Assembly (NCBI RefSeq): GCF_016654115.1
Contig: NZ_JAEQAZ010000095.1
Span: 1 to 33,441 of the forward strand
Source: Streptomyces sp. MBT53
Lineage (GTDB): Bacteria > Actinomycetota > Actinomycetes > Streptomycetales > Streptomycetaceae
Direction of reading: 5' to 3'
DNA length: 33,441 nucleotides
Shown here: one piece after another, positions 13,659 through 21,826 of the stretch
How the letters are laid out: the number at the start of each line of letters is the position of its first letter
How positions within the stretch are numbered: position 1 is the first letter of the stretch
Translations under genes and position numbers: made by a program
The notes under the pieces: generated by a model
Databases searched by the model: none
Seen by the model: only the letters and a program-made list of their open reading frames with translations
What the model was told of the DNA's origin: nothing

Positions 13659-15134
13659 TCAGTGGACCTCGGGCGGCGGAGTCGGCGCCCCCGGCAGCCG
13701 TACGGTCGCCACCGTCCCCCCGCCCGACGCGCGGGACAACGTCACCTCGCCGCCGGCCTGTTGGACCGTGCGGGCCACGATCGACAGGCCCAGGCCCGAC
13801 CCGGGCAGCGCCCGTGCACTCGGTGAACGCCAGAAGCGGTCGAAGACGTGCGGGATCTCGTCCTCCGGGATGCCGGGGCCGTGGTCGCGGACCGTGAGGA
13901 CACCGCGCGTGAGCTGGACGTCGATGGTGCCGCCCTCGGGGCTGAACTTCACCGCGTTGTCGAGGATGTTGACCACGGCGCGTTCGAGCGCGGAGGGCTC
14001 CGACTGGACGTACCAGGGCTGGACGTCCGCCGTGATCGTCAACTCCGGGCCGCGCAGGCGGGCTCGGCGCAGGGCCGCTTCGACGGTGTCCTGGAGCGAG
14101 ACGATCTGGACGCGTTCACCTCGCTGCCCCTCCGAACGCGACAGTTCCTGCAAGTCGCCGATCAGGGAGGCCAGTTCGGTCATCTGCGCCTTCACCGAGG
14201 CGAGCAGTGCCTTGCGGTCCGCCGGGGGGATCGGGCGGCCGGTCTCCTCGCTGCGGGTGAGGAGCTCGACGTTCGTGCGGAGGGACGTGAGGGGGGTGCG
14301 GAGTTCGTGGCCGGCGTCCGCGATGAGTTGTTGTTGCAGCTCACGGGAGTTGGCGAGGGACGTCGTCATCGAGTTGAACGAGCGGGAGAGGCGGGCGACC
14401 TCGTCGTCGCTGTCCTCGTCCACCGGGATGCGGACGGCCAAGTCCTCGGTCCGGGCCACGTGTTCCACGGCCTCGGTCAGCTTGTCGACGGGGCGGAGAC
14501 CCGCGCGGGCCACAGCGAGTCCGGCCGCACCGGCGCCGACGACTCCGATGCCGGAGACGAGGAGGAGGACCAGGGCCAGGTCGTCGAGGGTCTTCTGGGT
14601 TTCGTTGAGGGGCAGGGCGACCATCAGCGCGTAGTCGCGGTACATCTGGGTACCGGGGCCGAACCCCGTCACGAGAGGAGTGGTCCGTACGCGCACGTCC
14701 TTGCCGGACGTGTCGGTGCTGCTGTGGAAGGTGTGCACGCTCAGGTCGGGTTTCGCCGCGACCGCTTTGTCCCTGCCCGTGACCTTCACGACACCCGCGG
14801 AGTCACCGAACACGCAGATGGTGCCGTCCGATTTCACGATCTGCGCGTAGTAGTCCCTGGGGCGCATGGTGTCGGACGAGGCGCTCGCCTTTTTCGGACA
14901 TGCGGCCAGTAGAGCTTCGAGAAGCTGCGGATCCACCTTGATGTTGTAGCCGTCGAGCTGCGCGTCGACCTGGTCGTTCAACTTCCCCTGCACGATGAAC
15001 CAACACGTGACCGAGACCGCCGCCACGGCGAACGCCACCGCCGCCGCGACCAGCATCGCCAGTCGGGACCTGATCGGCAGGGTGCGGAAGCGGTGGAGGA
15101 AGCGGTCGAGGTAGCGGTCGAGGACGTTCTTCAC
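13659..15134 (-). CDS. Two-component sensor histidine kinase
   Basis: A 491-residue membrane kinase. A transmembrane helix (about residues 26-48) leads to an extracytoplasmic sensor domain of about 135 residues; a second helix (about 186-208) leads to a HAMP linker (about 209-265). The phosphorylation site is H276 in DAGHELRTPLTSL. The ATPase domain has N393 (NILDNAVKFSP), DHGPGIPEDE, FDRFWR and GSGLGLSIV, so it is complete. Two cysteines (C79 in LAACPKK and C107 in TICVFG) lie in the sensor domain and could form a disulfide. The GTG start overlaps the stop of the regulator gene (GTGA), so the pair is coupled. Nearby secreted and membrane proteases suggest an envelope signal, by inference. 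Confidence 0.95.
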   Translation of the reverse strand: MKNVLDRYLDRFLHRFRTLPIRSRLAMLVAAAVAFAVAAVSVTCWFIVQGKLNDQVDAQLDGYNIKVDPQLLEALLAACPKKASASSDTMRPRDYYAQIVKSDGTICVFGDSAGVVKVTGRDKAVAAKPDLSVHTFHSSTDTSGKDVRVRTTPLVTGFGPGTQMYRDYALMVALPLNETQKTLDDLALVLLLVSGIGVVGAGAAGLAVARAGLRPVDKLTEAVEHVARTEDLAVRIPVDEDSDDEVARLSRSFNSMTTSLANSRELQQQLIADAGHELRTPLTSLRTNVELLTRSEETGRPIPPADRKALLASVKAQMTELASLIGDLQELSRSEGQRGERVQIVSLQDTVEAALRRARLRGPELTITADVQPWYVQSEPSALERAVVNILDNAVKFSPEGGTIDVQLTRGVLTVRDHGPGIPEDEIPHVFDRFWRSPSARALPGSGLGLSIVARTVQQAGGEVTLSRASGGGTVATVRLPGAPTPPPEVH

Positions 15135-15868
15135 TCCGCTCCACCCTGTCGCAGCACATACCCCACGCCCCGGACCGTGTGCACGAGCCGCGGCTCGCCG
15201 CCCGCTTCCGTCTTGCGGCGCAGGTACATCACGTACACGTCGAGGGAGTTGGACGACGGCTCGAAGTCGAAGCCCCAGACCGCCTTCAGGATCTGTTCGC
15301 GGGTGAGGACCTGGCGCGGGTGGGCGAGGAACATCTCGAGGAGCGTGAACTCCGTGCGGGTCAGTTCGACCTGGCGGCCGTTCCGTGTCACCTCGCGCGT
15401 CGCGAGGTCCATGCGGAGGTCGGCGAAGGTCAGGGAGTCGTCCTCGGGCGCCTGCCCGGCCGCCGCGGCCGCCGCGTACGAACTGCGGCGCAGCAACGCC
15501 CGTACCCGCGCGAAGAGTTCGTCGAGTTCGAAGGGCTTGACGAGGTAGTCGTCGGCGCCCGCGTCGAGGCCGGTGACCCGGTCGCCGACCGTGTCGCGGG
15601 CCGTGAGCATCAGGATCGGCGTCGTCGTCCCGGCGCCCCGCATCCGGCGGGCGGCCGTCAGGCCGTCCATGCGCGGCATCTGGATGTCGAGGACGACCAG
15701 GTCGGGCTGGTAGGCGGTCGCCTTCTCCAGCGCGTCCGCGCCGTCGACGGCGACCTCGGTGTCGTACCCCTCGAAGGCCAGACTGCGCTGGAGTGCTTCA
15801 CGCACCGCCGGCTCGTCGTCGACGATCAGGATGCGCTGGGTGTCACGGTCGCCTTCGGCGGGGCTCAT
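15131..15868 (-). CDS. OmpR-family response regulator, partner of the adjacent kinase
   Basis: A 245-residue regulator with acidic pocket D17/D18, phospho-acceptor D61 (LVVLDIQMPRMDG), T89 and K111 (VKPF). An OmpR/PhoB winged helix follows at about 140-243 (VWGFDFEPSSNSLDVYVMYLRRK, HTVRGVGYVLR). It is first in a two-gene operon and is translationally coupled to the kinase. The recognition helix differs by a single residue from that of the orphan regulator at 11517-12233. The pair belongs to the same syntenic block as the HtrA-like protease gene upstream and may control it. Confidence 0.95.
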   Translation of the reverse strand: MSPAEGDRDTQRILIVDDEPAVREALQRSLAFEGYDTEVAVDGADALEKATAYQPDLVVLDIQMPRMDGLTAARRMRGAGTTTPILMLTARDTVGDRVTGLDAGADDYLVKPFELDELFARVRALLRRSSYAAAAAAGQAPEDDSLTFADLRMDLATREVTRNGRQVELTRTEFTLLEMFLAHPRQVLTREQILKAVWGFDFEPSSNSLDVYVMYLRRKTEAGGEPRLVHTVRGVGYVLRQGGAE

Positions 15869-16006
15869 GGGCTGGATTCCTCGGGTGCGGTGGGACGGGG
15901 AGACAACGCTCGGCTGGTCGCAATCAGCCTCGCATGTTTCCCGGCTGGCGCGTAAAGAGGAGGGGAGGGGAGAAACCGGCTGAGATCGACCGCGCGGTGC
16001 CCGGAC

Positions 16007-16213
16007 TCACGCTCGCATCGTGGCGAGCCGGTTCAGCGGCACCTTCCGGTGGTGCGGGTGGGCCGCGCTGGTGCGGAGCCCCATCAGCTCCGGGGCGGGC
16101 GCCAGTTCCGGTGCCCGGGCCGCCGGTGCGTGCAGTTCGTACGCCACCCCGAGGGCCAGGCCGAGACCGGCCGCTCCGGCGTCGGTCACCGTGTGCGAAA
16201 CCTGCTTGATCAT
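16007..16213 (-). CDS. Small protein downstream of the HtrA-like protease
   Basis: A 68-residue protein starting MIKQVSHTVTDAGAAGLGLALGVAYELHAP. A Gly/Ala-rich, weakly amphipathic stretch is followed by a Pro/Ala-rich region and a basic tail (HPHHRKVPLNRLATMRA). ATG 16213 has a good ribosome binding site, AGGGAG, about 8 nt upstream. It begins 41 nt after the protease stop on the same strand, so it is probably cotranscribed. No family is recognised. It could be a small membrane-associated partner or regulator of the protease. Smallness lowers certainty, but start signals and codon bias support it. Confidence 0.65.
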   Translation of the reverse strand: MIKQVSHTVTDAGAAGLGLALGVAYELHAPAARAPELAPAPELMGLRTSAAHPHHRKVPLNRLATMRA

Positions 16214-16254
16214 GACGTACTCCCTACTGGTTGCTGGTGGGGTGGGCCTTCGAC

Positions 16255-17520
16255 CTAGTTGCTGGTACCGCCCGCCCGCAGCGAAGCCAGGTCCGCCTTG
16301 ACGGTGTTGATCGGGATGGCGAAGCCGATGCCGATGCTTCCGGCCTCGGACGACGAGGACGAGGAGTCCGAACTCGACGAGTACATCGCGGAGTTGATGC
16401 CGATGATGTCGCCGTTCGCGTCGATCAGGGCGCCGCCGGAGTTGCCGGGGTTGAGGGACGCGTCGGTCTGGATGGCCTTGTAGGTCGTGGTCGATGAGCC
16501 CGTGTCGCCGTTGAACTGCTGGCCGCCGAACTGGAACGGCCACTGGCCGCTGCCGCCCGAACCCTGCCCCTGGCTCTGGCTCTCGTCGGTCGAGACGGTC
16601 ACGTCACGGTTCAGGGCGGAGACGATGCCGCTGGTGACCGTGCCGGTGAGGCCCTCGGGGGAGCCGATCGCGACGACCGTGTCGCCGATCTGGATGCCGT
16701 CGGAGTTGCCGAGGGTGGCCGCCGTCAGACCGGAGGCGTTCTGCAGCTGGAGGAGCGCGAGGTCCTTCTTGCTGTCGGTGCCGACGACCTTCGCGGTGTA
16801 CGACTTGCCGTTGCTCGTCTTGACCTTGACGGACGTGGCGCCGGAGATGACGTGGTTGTTGGTGACGATCTGGCCGTCGGTGGTGATGATGACGCCCGCA
16901 CCGGTGGAGGTGCCGTTGCTGAGGGTGGCCTCGACCTCGACCACGCTCGGGCTGACCTTCGCGGCGATGGTGGCGACGTCGCCCCGCTTGCTGGAGGGCA
17001 CGACCGCCGTGGTGGTGCTGGAGGTGGCGACGGTGTCCTTGCCGGTCAGCTGCTGGAAGGCGTACGCGGTGCCGCCGCCGATGGCCGCGGCGACGATCGC
17101 CACCGCGGCGAGCAGCGCGATCGGGCCGCGGGCGCTCTTCTTGGGCTTGGGTGCTTCCGCCTGGACGGGGGTGAGGAGAGCCGTGTCGCCACCGTCGCCG
17201 CCACCGGAACCGCCGTAGCCGTCGGCGCCGAACGCGGCCTGCGGGGCGGGCGAGGGGGCGGGCGTCTGGCCGCCCGGCCACACCGTCGTACCCGGCTCGA
17301 CCGTGACCGGCTCCTGCGCAGGCTCAAAAGGCTGCGCGGGCTGAGCAGACTGCGCGGGCTGCGCCTGCTGGAAGGGCTGGGCCGGCTGCGGCTGGTAGGC
17401 CGGCGGGGGCGGCCACTCCGGGTTCACGGGGGAAGAGGCGTGCTGCTGCTGGGGGTACGCCTGCGGCTGGTCGCCCTGGGGGGTCTCGTACTCGCCGCTG
17501 CGGCGGAAGCTCTCGGTCAT
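16255..17520 (-). CDS. HtrA/DegP-like membrane serine protease lacking a PDZ domain
   Basis: A 421-residue protein. The cytoplasmic N-terminal region (1-130) is rich in Gln, Pro and Ala (YPQQQHASSPVNPEWPPPP). One transmembrane helix follows (about 133-155). The extracytoplasmic trypsin-like domain carries the triad H223 (NNHVISG), D253 (KKDLALLQL) and S361 (NPGNSGGAL). The protein ends about 60 residues after the serine with a Ser-rich insertion (SSSSDSSSSSSEAG) and the motif GIGFAIPINTVK, where a PDZ domain would normally begin. The PDZ is thus absent. ATG 17520 has no obvious ribosome binding site. It is likely an envelope quality-control protease; neighbours are a small gene and a two-component system. 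Confidence 0.93.
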   Translation of the reverse strand: MTESFRRSGEYETPQGDQPQAYPQQQHASSPVNPEWPPPPAYQPQPAQPFQQAQPAQSAQPAQPFEPAQEPVTVEPGTTVWPGGQTPAPSPAPQAAFGADGYGGSGGGDGGDTALLTPVQAEAPKPKKSARGPIALLAAVAIVAAAIGGGTAYAFQQLTGKDTVATSSTTTAVVPSSKRGDVATIAAKVSPSVVEVEATLSNGTSTGAGVIITTDGQIVTNNHVISGATSVKVKTSNGKSYTAKVVGTDSKKDLALLQLQNASGLTAATLGNSDGIQIGDTVVAIGSPEGLTGTVTSGIVSALNRDVTVSTDESQSQGQGSGGSGQWPFQFGGQQFNGDTGSSTTTYKAIQTDASLNPGNSGGALIDANGDIIGINSAMYSSSSDSSSSSSEAGSIGIGFAIPINTVKADLASLRAGGTSN

Positions 17521-17874
17521 GGAAAAGAGACTGTCGCGCGATCATGAGAGGTACCTGAGTCCCCGCTGAGAAGCCCGACAGAACCTCGTATGCCCGATAT
17601 AAAGACGCCTGGGGCCCGGAAACTCGGGGAAACGGGAGGTTGCGGGGGAGTGAGGGCACGGCACGGGGCGGACGAATACTTGTGTGACCCCTGTGCGACA
17701 GGTGTGCGAGGTGACAGGAGATGCCTACGATCTCCGGGCCGGAGGGGGGCTCCGCGAACAGAGCCGGTACATGCGCTGTCACCGAAAGCATGACGGAAAG
17801 CATGTCGTCGGTCCTGCGTGGTCGCGTCGTACGCCCTTCTCGGGCCCACTACGACACCCACACAGGAGTCCCGA
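17521..17874. promoter_or_regulatory. Divergent control region between the two protease genes
   Basis: This 354-bp gap separates the HtrA-like gene (minus) from the secreted protease (plus). It holds a direct repeat GAAAGCATG at 17784-17792 and 17796-17804 (12-bp period), about 75 bp before the plus-strand start, and a good AGGAG at 17864-17868. An ORF-like stretch exists but shows no convincing start signals. Promoters could not be assigned with confidence. Confidence 0.4.
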
Positions 17875-19632
17875 GTGATACGTGCCCTGCGCGGCCGTCT
17901 GAGACGCCCCACCACGGCGCTCCCGGCCGCCGCCCTCGCGCTGGCGCTGAGCTGCGCCGGCGTTCTCGCGGCCCAGCCCGCATCCGCCGCCGACGGCCCG
18001 CCCGGACTGCCGTCCGCCGCCGCTGCCGCCGCCCAGGCGGGGTTGCCGAAGCCCGCCGCGTCCGACAAGGAACTGCGCTCCCGCGTCGTCGACGCGGCCA
18101 AGACCCAGGCGACCGCCAAGAAGACGGCGACCAAGACGCCGTACATCATCGGCGGCACGGAGACCACGATCTCCAGCGCGCCGTGGATGGTCCAGCTCGC
18201 CTACTACGACGACACGAGCGGCGACGGCTACTTCTGCGGCGGCACCCTGGTCGCCCCGAACAAGGTCCTCACCGCCGCGCACTGCGTCGCGGGCCTGGAC
18301 TGGGTCAAGAACGGCGCCGTACTCGCCGGTGCGACCGGCCTGTACGACGACACGTCCGGCACGGTCACGGGCGTCCTGCACCAGTGGAACCACCCGCGCT
18401 TCAACGCCACCACGGCCCAGAACGACATCGCTGTCCTCACCCTGGACCGCCCCCTGGACCAGCAGTGGATGCGGCTGGCCTACCTGAACGACCTCGGCTA
18501 CGTCACCCCGGGCGCGAAGGCCACGGTCTACGGCTGGGGCCTGACCTCCGGCACCGGCACCGAGCTCTCCGCGAACCTGAAGAAGGCCACGCTGCCGATC
18601 GTCGACGACGCGACCTGCAACAGCGCGATGAAGACGGTCCTCGGGGACGACGAGTTCATCGAGGGCTCGATGTTCTGCGCGGGCACCCCCGCCTCCGGCA
18701 CCGACGCGGGCACCGTCAGCACCTGCAACGGTGACTCCGGCGGTCCGGTGATCGTCGACAACAAGGTCATCGGCATCGTCTCCTGGGGCGTCGCCGGCTG
18801 CACCGCCAAGGGCGCCTACCCGGTCTTCACCAAAGTCGGCTCCTACACCTGGGCGGCCCAGCCGCGCATCGACGACACCGACCTGTCCTTCGACGGCCGC
18901 GCCGACATCCTGGGCCGTACGCCCTCGGGCGGGCTGTTCGAGCAGGACAGCAAGGGCACCTCGCTCGCGCAGCGCGCCTACCTGGGCAGCGGCTGGCAGA
19001 CGGCCAGCTGGGGCCTTCAGGCCGACCTGGACCGGGACTACTACCAGGACCTGATCGTCCGCGACAAGACGGACGGCCACATCTACCGCGACTATCTGGA
19101 CCACTCCACGGGCGAGTTCACGTGGATGCAGATCAGCTCGGTGTGGGGCGGCTACAAGTCGTACGCGATCCCCGGCGACCTGACCGGTGACGCCCGCCCC
19201 GACCTGGTCGCGGTGGACGCCGACGGCTCGGTCTACCTCTACCCGGGCAAGGGCAACGGCCAGTTCTACGGCCGGGTCAAGGTCGTCAACAAGGCGTGGA
19301 AGAACGTCAAGATCTTCGGCCACGGAGACCTGACGGGCGACGGCCGCGCCGACCTCCTGGTCCGCAACTCCTCCGGTGTCCTGTACCTCTACGCGGGCAC
19401 CCAGGTCGAGAAGGCCCCGTGGAAGACCCGCGTCCAGGCCCGTACCGGCTGGAACTTCACCTCGTACGTCTCCAACGGCGACGTCAACGGAGACGGCATC
19501 GCGGATGTCGTCACCCGCGACTCGGGCGGCACGCTGTGGCTCTACCCGGGCACCAACAAGGCGACGACCGCGCTCTTCGGGACGCGGATCAAGCTGGGTA
19601 CCGGCTACAACCAGTACAACCTGCTGTTCTGA
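17875..19632 (+). CDS. Secreted S1 serine protease with C-terminal FG-GAP/VCBS repeats
   Basis: A 585-residue exported protease. The signal peptide covers residues 1-38 (RRPTTALPAAALALALSCAG, then AQPASA). A basic Ala/Lys-rich propeptide runs to the mature start IIGG at about 91. The S1 triad is H136 (LTAAHC), D184 (NDIAVLTL) and S288 (CNGDSGGPV). The residue six before the serine, which is Asp in true trypsins, is Ser here (S282), as in chymotrypsin, so cleavage after large hydrophobic residues is more likely. After about residue 330 come five FG-GAP-type repeats with Ca-loop patterns such as DLTGDGRADLLV and DVNGDGIADVVT, predicting a beta-propeller for binding. GTG 17875 is supported by AGGAG at 17864-17868. 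Confidence 0.94.
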   Translation: MIRALRGRLRRPTTALPAAALALALSCAGVLAAQPASAADGPPGLPSAAAAAAQAGLPKPAASDKELRSRVVDAAKTQATAKKTATKTPYIIGGTETTISSAPWMVQLAYYDDTSGDGYFCGGTLVAPNKVLTAAHCVAGLDWVKNGAVLAGATGLYDDTSGTVTGVLHQWNHPRFNATTAQNDIAVLTLDRPLDQQWMRLAYLNDLGYVTPGAKATVYGWGLTSGTGTELSANLKKATLPIVDDATCNSAMKTVLGDDEFIEGSMFCAGTPASGTDAGTVSTCNGDSGGPVIVDNKVIGIVSWGVAGCTAKGAYPVFTKVGSYTWAAQPRIDDTDLSFDGRADILGRTPSGGLFEQDSKGTSLAQRAYLGSGWQTASWGLQADLDRDYYQDLIVRDKTDGHIYRDYLDHSTGEFTWMQISSVWGGYKSYAIPGDLTGDARPDLVAVDADGSVYLYPGKGNGQFYGRVKVVNKAWKNVKIFGHGDLTGDGRADLLVRNSSGVLYLYAGTQVEKAPWKTRVQARTGWNFTSYVSNGDVNGDGIADVVTRDSGGTLWLYPGTNKATTALFGTRIKLGTGYNQYNLLF

Positions 19633-19647
19633 CCGAGCAGTCGTGAA

Positions 19648-19687
19648 CCGGTGGTCCTGTCAGGCTTCGCAGCCGCAGGACCGCCGG
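19648..19687 (+). terminator. Hairpin at the convergent end of protease and LacI genes
   Basis: CCGGTGGTCCTG (19648-19659) pairs with CAGGACCGCCGG (19676-19687) with one G-U pair. It starts 16 nt after the protease stop and overlaps the last codons of the convergent lacI-type gene. There is no T-run, so efficiency is uncertain. Confidence 0.5.
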
Positions 19688-20685
19688 GTCACCAGGCGGG
19701 AGGGGAACACCTTCAGCCGCTCGCGCCGGGAGCCCGCCACGCGCAGCCCGTCGTCGAGCACGAGGTCCACGGCCGCCCTGGCCATCGCCGGACGGTCCGA
19801 AGCGATCGTCGTCATCGGCGGGTCGGCGAGGGCGGCTTCCTTGATGTCGTCGAAGCCGATCACGCCGAGTTCGCGGGGCACGTCGATCCGCAGCTCACGG
19901 GCGGCCCGCAGCAGGCCGATCGCCTGGTCGTCGGTGGAGCAGAAGATCGCGGGCGGCCGCCGGGGCCCGGAGAGGATCCCCAGGGCGACCTGGTAGGCGT
20001 CGTAGCGGTTGTACGGCGCCTCGAAGAGCCGGCCCTCGGTGGGCAGCCCGGCCTCGGTCATCGCGCGCCGCCAGCCCTCGACGTGGTCGGAGACCGGGTC
20101 GCCGACGGCGGGGGTGTCCGCCGTACCGCCCATACAGGCGACGTAGTCGTAGCCGTGCTCCAGGAGGTGGCGGACGGCGAGCTGGGCGCCGCCGAGGTCG
20201 TCCGTGACGACGGCGACGTCGTCGATGGCCTCGGGGCGTTCGTGGAGAAGGACCACGCGGGCGTCCCAGGCCTCGATCTCGGCGGCGGCGAGGTCGTTCA
20301 GCGCGTGGCTGACGAGGATCAGGCCGGAGACGCGCATGCCGAGGAAGGCGCGCAGGTAGTGGACCTCGCGCTCGGCGACGTAGTCGGAGTTGCCGACCAG
20401 CACCATTTTTCCGCGCTCGGACGCGGCCTGTTCGACCGCGTGCGCCATCTCCCCGAAGAAGGGCTGGCGCGCGTCCGGCACGATCAGGCCTATGAGGTCC
20501 GTGCGCCGGGACGCCATGGCCTGGGCCACCCGGTCCGGTCGGTACCCCAGTTCCTTGATCGCGGCGAGGACACGCTCGCGCGTGGCCGGGGCAACCGGCC
20601 GGGGTCCGTTGTTGATGACATAGCTGACAACGGCGGTCGAAGTACCCGCCAGTCGCGCTACGTCATCCCGAGTCACCTTGGCCAC
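19660..20685 (-). CDS. LacI-family transcriptional regulator
   Basis: A 341-residue repressor. The N-terminal helix-turn-helix and hinge (about residues 3-55) read VTRDDVARLAGTSTAVVSYVINNG...VLAAIKELGYRPDRVAQAM. A periplasmic-binding-protein-like effector domain fills the rest (LIGLIVPDARQPFFGEMAHAV, GLILVSH, GVIGFDDIKEA, ALADPPMTTI). The ligand, probably a sugar or nucleoside, cannot be told, and no sugar transporter lies nearby. GTG 20685 has no ribosome binding site, but a TAGACT box ends 6 nt before it, indicating a leaderless transcript. It lies 138 nt downstream of glnR, behind a large hairpin, so it is probably independently transcribed. The C-terminus has a CGC motif (RSCGCEA). Confidence 0.94.
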   Translation of the reverse strand: MAKVTRDDVARLAGTSTAVVSYVINNGPRPVAPATRERVLAAIKELGYRPDRVAQAMASRRTDLIGLIVPDARQPFFGEMAHAVEQAASERGKMVLVGNSDYVAEREVHYLRAFLGMRVSGLILVSHALNDLAAAEIEAWDARVVLLHERPEAIDDVAVVTDDLGGAQLAVRHLLEHGYDYVACMGGTADTPAVGDPVSDHVEGWRRAMTEAGLPTEGRLFEAPYNRYDAYQVALGILSGPRRPPAIFCSTDDQAIGLLRAARELRIDVPRELGVIGFDDIKEAALADPPMTTIASDRPAMARAAVDLVLDDGLRVAGSRRERLKVFPSRLVTRRSCGCEA

Positions 20686-20691
20686 GCGCGG

Positions 20692-20697
20692 AGTCTA
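20692..20697 (-). promoter_or_regulatory. -10 box (TAGACT) for the leaderless lacI-type gene
   Basis: On the minus strand TAGACT is followed by 6 nt and the GTG start. The same architecture is seen at mshD, the DUF3099 gene and the DsrE gene in this window. Confidence 0.5.
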
Positions 20698-20734
20698 CGC
20701 GGATTGACCGGCCCTGGGCAGGGCGTTTCGAAGC

Positions 20735-20804
20735 TTCTCGTCGCTTCCGCACAGCATCTTCGTGCGGAAGCGACGAGAACCGACGAGTAGCCGTGCGGAA
20801 GCGA
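20735..20804 (-). terminator. 18-bp perfect inverted repeat plus third arm copy, downstream of glnR
   Basis: TTCTCGTCGCTTCCGCAC (20735-20752) pairs perfectly with GTGCGGAAGCGACGAGAA (20762-20779) around a 9-nt loop. A further copy of part of the arm, GTGCGGAAGCGA, occurs at 20793-20804, so the left arm could pair with either. It lies about 20-90 nt after the glnR stop and probably terminates its transcript or shields its 3' end. Confidence 0.7.
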
Positions 20805-20823
20805 TGCCCGGCCCGGACAGGGC

Positions 20824-21633
20824 CTAAGCCTGTGCCGGGATCTCGGCCGCGTCCAGGGCGGCCGAGTCGGCCGTCTCGTCCGCATCCTCCGGCTTTGCAC
20901 CCGCGAGAGCGGCGCTCGCCTTGAGCTTGGCGTCCTCGCCGCTCCGGTCGCCCCGCTCGCCCTTCTCGGGCGTAACGAATCGATAACCGACGTTCCGGAC
21001 GGTCCCGATCAGCGACTCGTGCTCGGGTCCGAGCTTGGCGCGCAGCCGTCGTACGTGGACGTCGACCGTCCGCGTACCGCCGAAGTAGTCGTAGCCCCAG
21101 ACCTCCTGCAGCAGCTGGGCGCGCGTGAAGACGCGGCCCGGGTGCTGGGCGAGGTACTTGAGGAGCTCGAACTCCTTGAAGGTCAGGTCGAGGACCCGGC
21201 CCTTGAGCTTGGCGGAGTACGTCGCCTCGTCCACGGAGAGGTCGCCGTTGCGGATCTCCATGGGGGAGTCGTCGTTGACGATCTGCTGGCGGCCCATGGC
21301 GAGGCGCAGCCGTGCCTCGACCTCGGCCGGGCCGGCCGTGTCGAGGAGCACGTCGTCGATGCCCCAGTCGGCGGTGACGGCGGCGAGGCCGCCCTCGGTG
21401 ACGACGAGGATGAGCGGGCATCCCGGTCCGGTGGAGCGGAGGAGCTGACACAGGCTGCGTACCTGAGGCAGATCCCGGCGGCCGTCGATGAGGATGACGT
21501 CGGCACCGGGGGTGTCGACGAGAGCGGGGCCTTCCGCCGGTGCCACACGCACGTTGTGCAGCAGCAGGCCAAGGGCCGGAAGCACCTCCGTGGACGGCTG
21601 GAGGGCGTTGGTCAGGAGCAGCAGAGAACTCAT
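20824..21633 (-). CDS. glnR: GlnR, OmpR-type global nitrogen regulator
   Basis: A 269-residue orphan regulator, close to the known size of Streptomyces GlnR. The atypical receiver (MSSLLLLTNALQPSTEVLPALG) has D50 (VILIDGRRD) but lacks the usual paired N-terminal acidic residues and the conserved Lys. This fits the family, which works as a dimer without phosphorylation. The DNA-binding domain (about 130-225) has DLTFKEFELLKYLAQHPGRVFTR and WGYDYFGGTRTVDVHVRRLRAKLG. A charged Ala/Asp-rich tail follows. It would control glnA, glnII, amtB and other nitrogen genes. ATG 21633 is set by GAGGAGGAAC about 9 nt upstream. No kinase gene adjoins it, as expected. Confidence 0.95.
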   Translation of the reverse strand: MSSLLLLTNALQPSTEVLPALGLLLHNVRVAPAEGPALVDTPGADVILIDGRRDLPQVRSLCQLLRSTGPGCPLILVVTEGGLAAVTADWGIDDVLLDTAGPAEVEARLRLAMGRQQIVNDDSPMEIRNGDLSVDEATYSAKLKGRVLDLTFKEFELLKYLAQHPGRVFTRAQLLQEVWGYDYFGGTRTVDVHVRRLRAKLGPEHESLIGTVRNVGYRFVTPEKGERGDRSGEDAKLKASAALAGAKPEDADETADSAALDAAEIPAQA

Positions 21634-21826
21634 AAGTCTGGTTCCTCCTCGGTCCCTGCGAGGACGTGTGTCATGCGGCACAGCGTTTGCGGTCCCGGGG
21701 GCCCTGTATCACCGGCGGCCACCTGTGGTTTCCCGTGGTGTACCGCTTCGTATACAACGCTCCTGGAAGCACAAAAGGACCCGGGGGCTTCGCTGCCCGA
21801 GTCCTCTGTCCAGCAGAATAGCCCAC

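Noticed and set aside
17779..19323. A 514-codon minus-strand frame opposite the secreted protease
   Set aside because: The plus strand holds signal peptide, triad and repeats; the antisense product is Val/Gly/Arg-rich and featureless.
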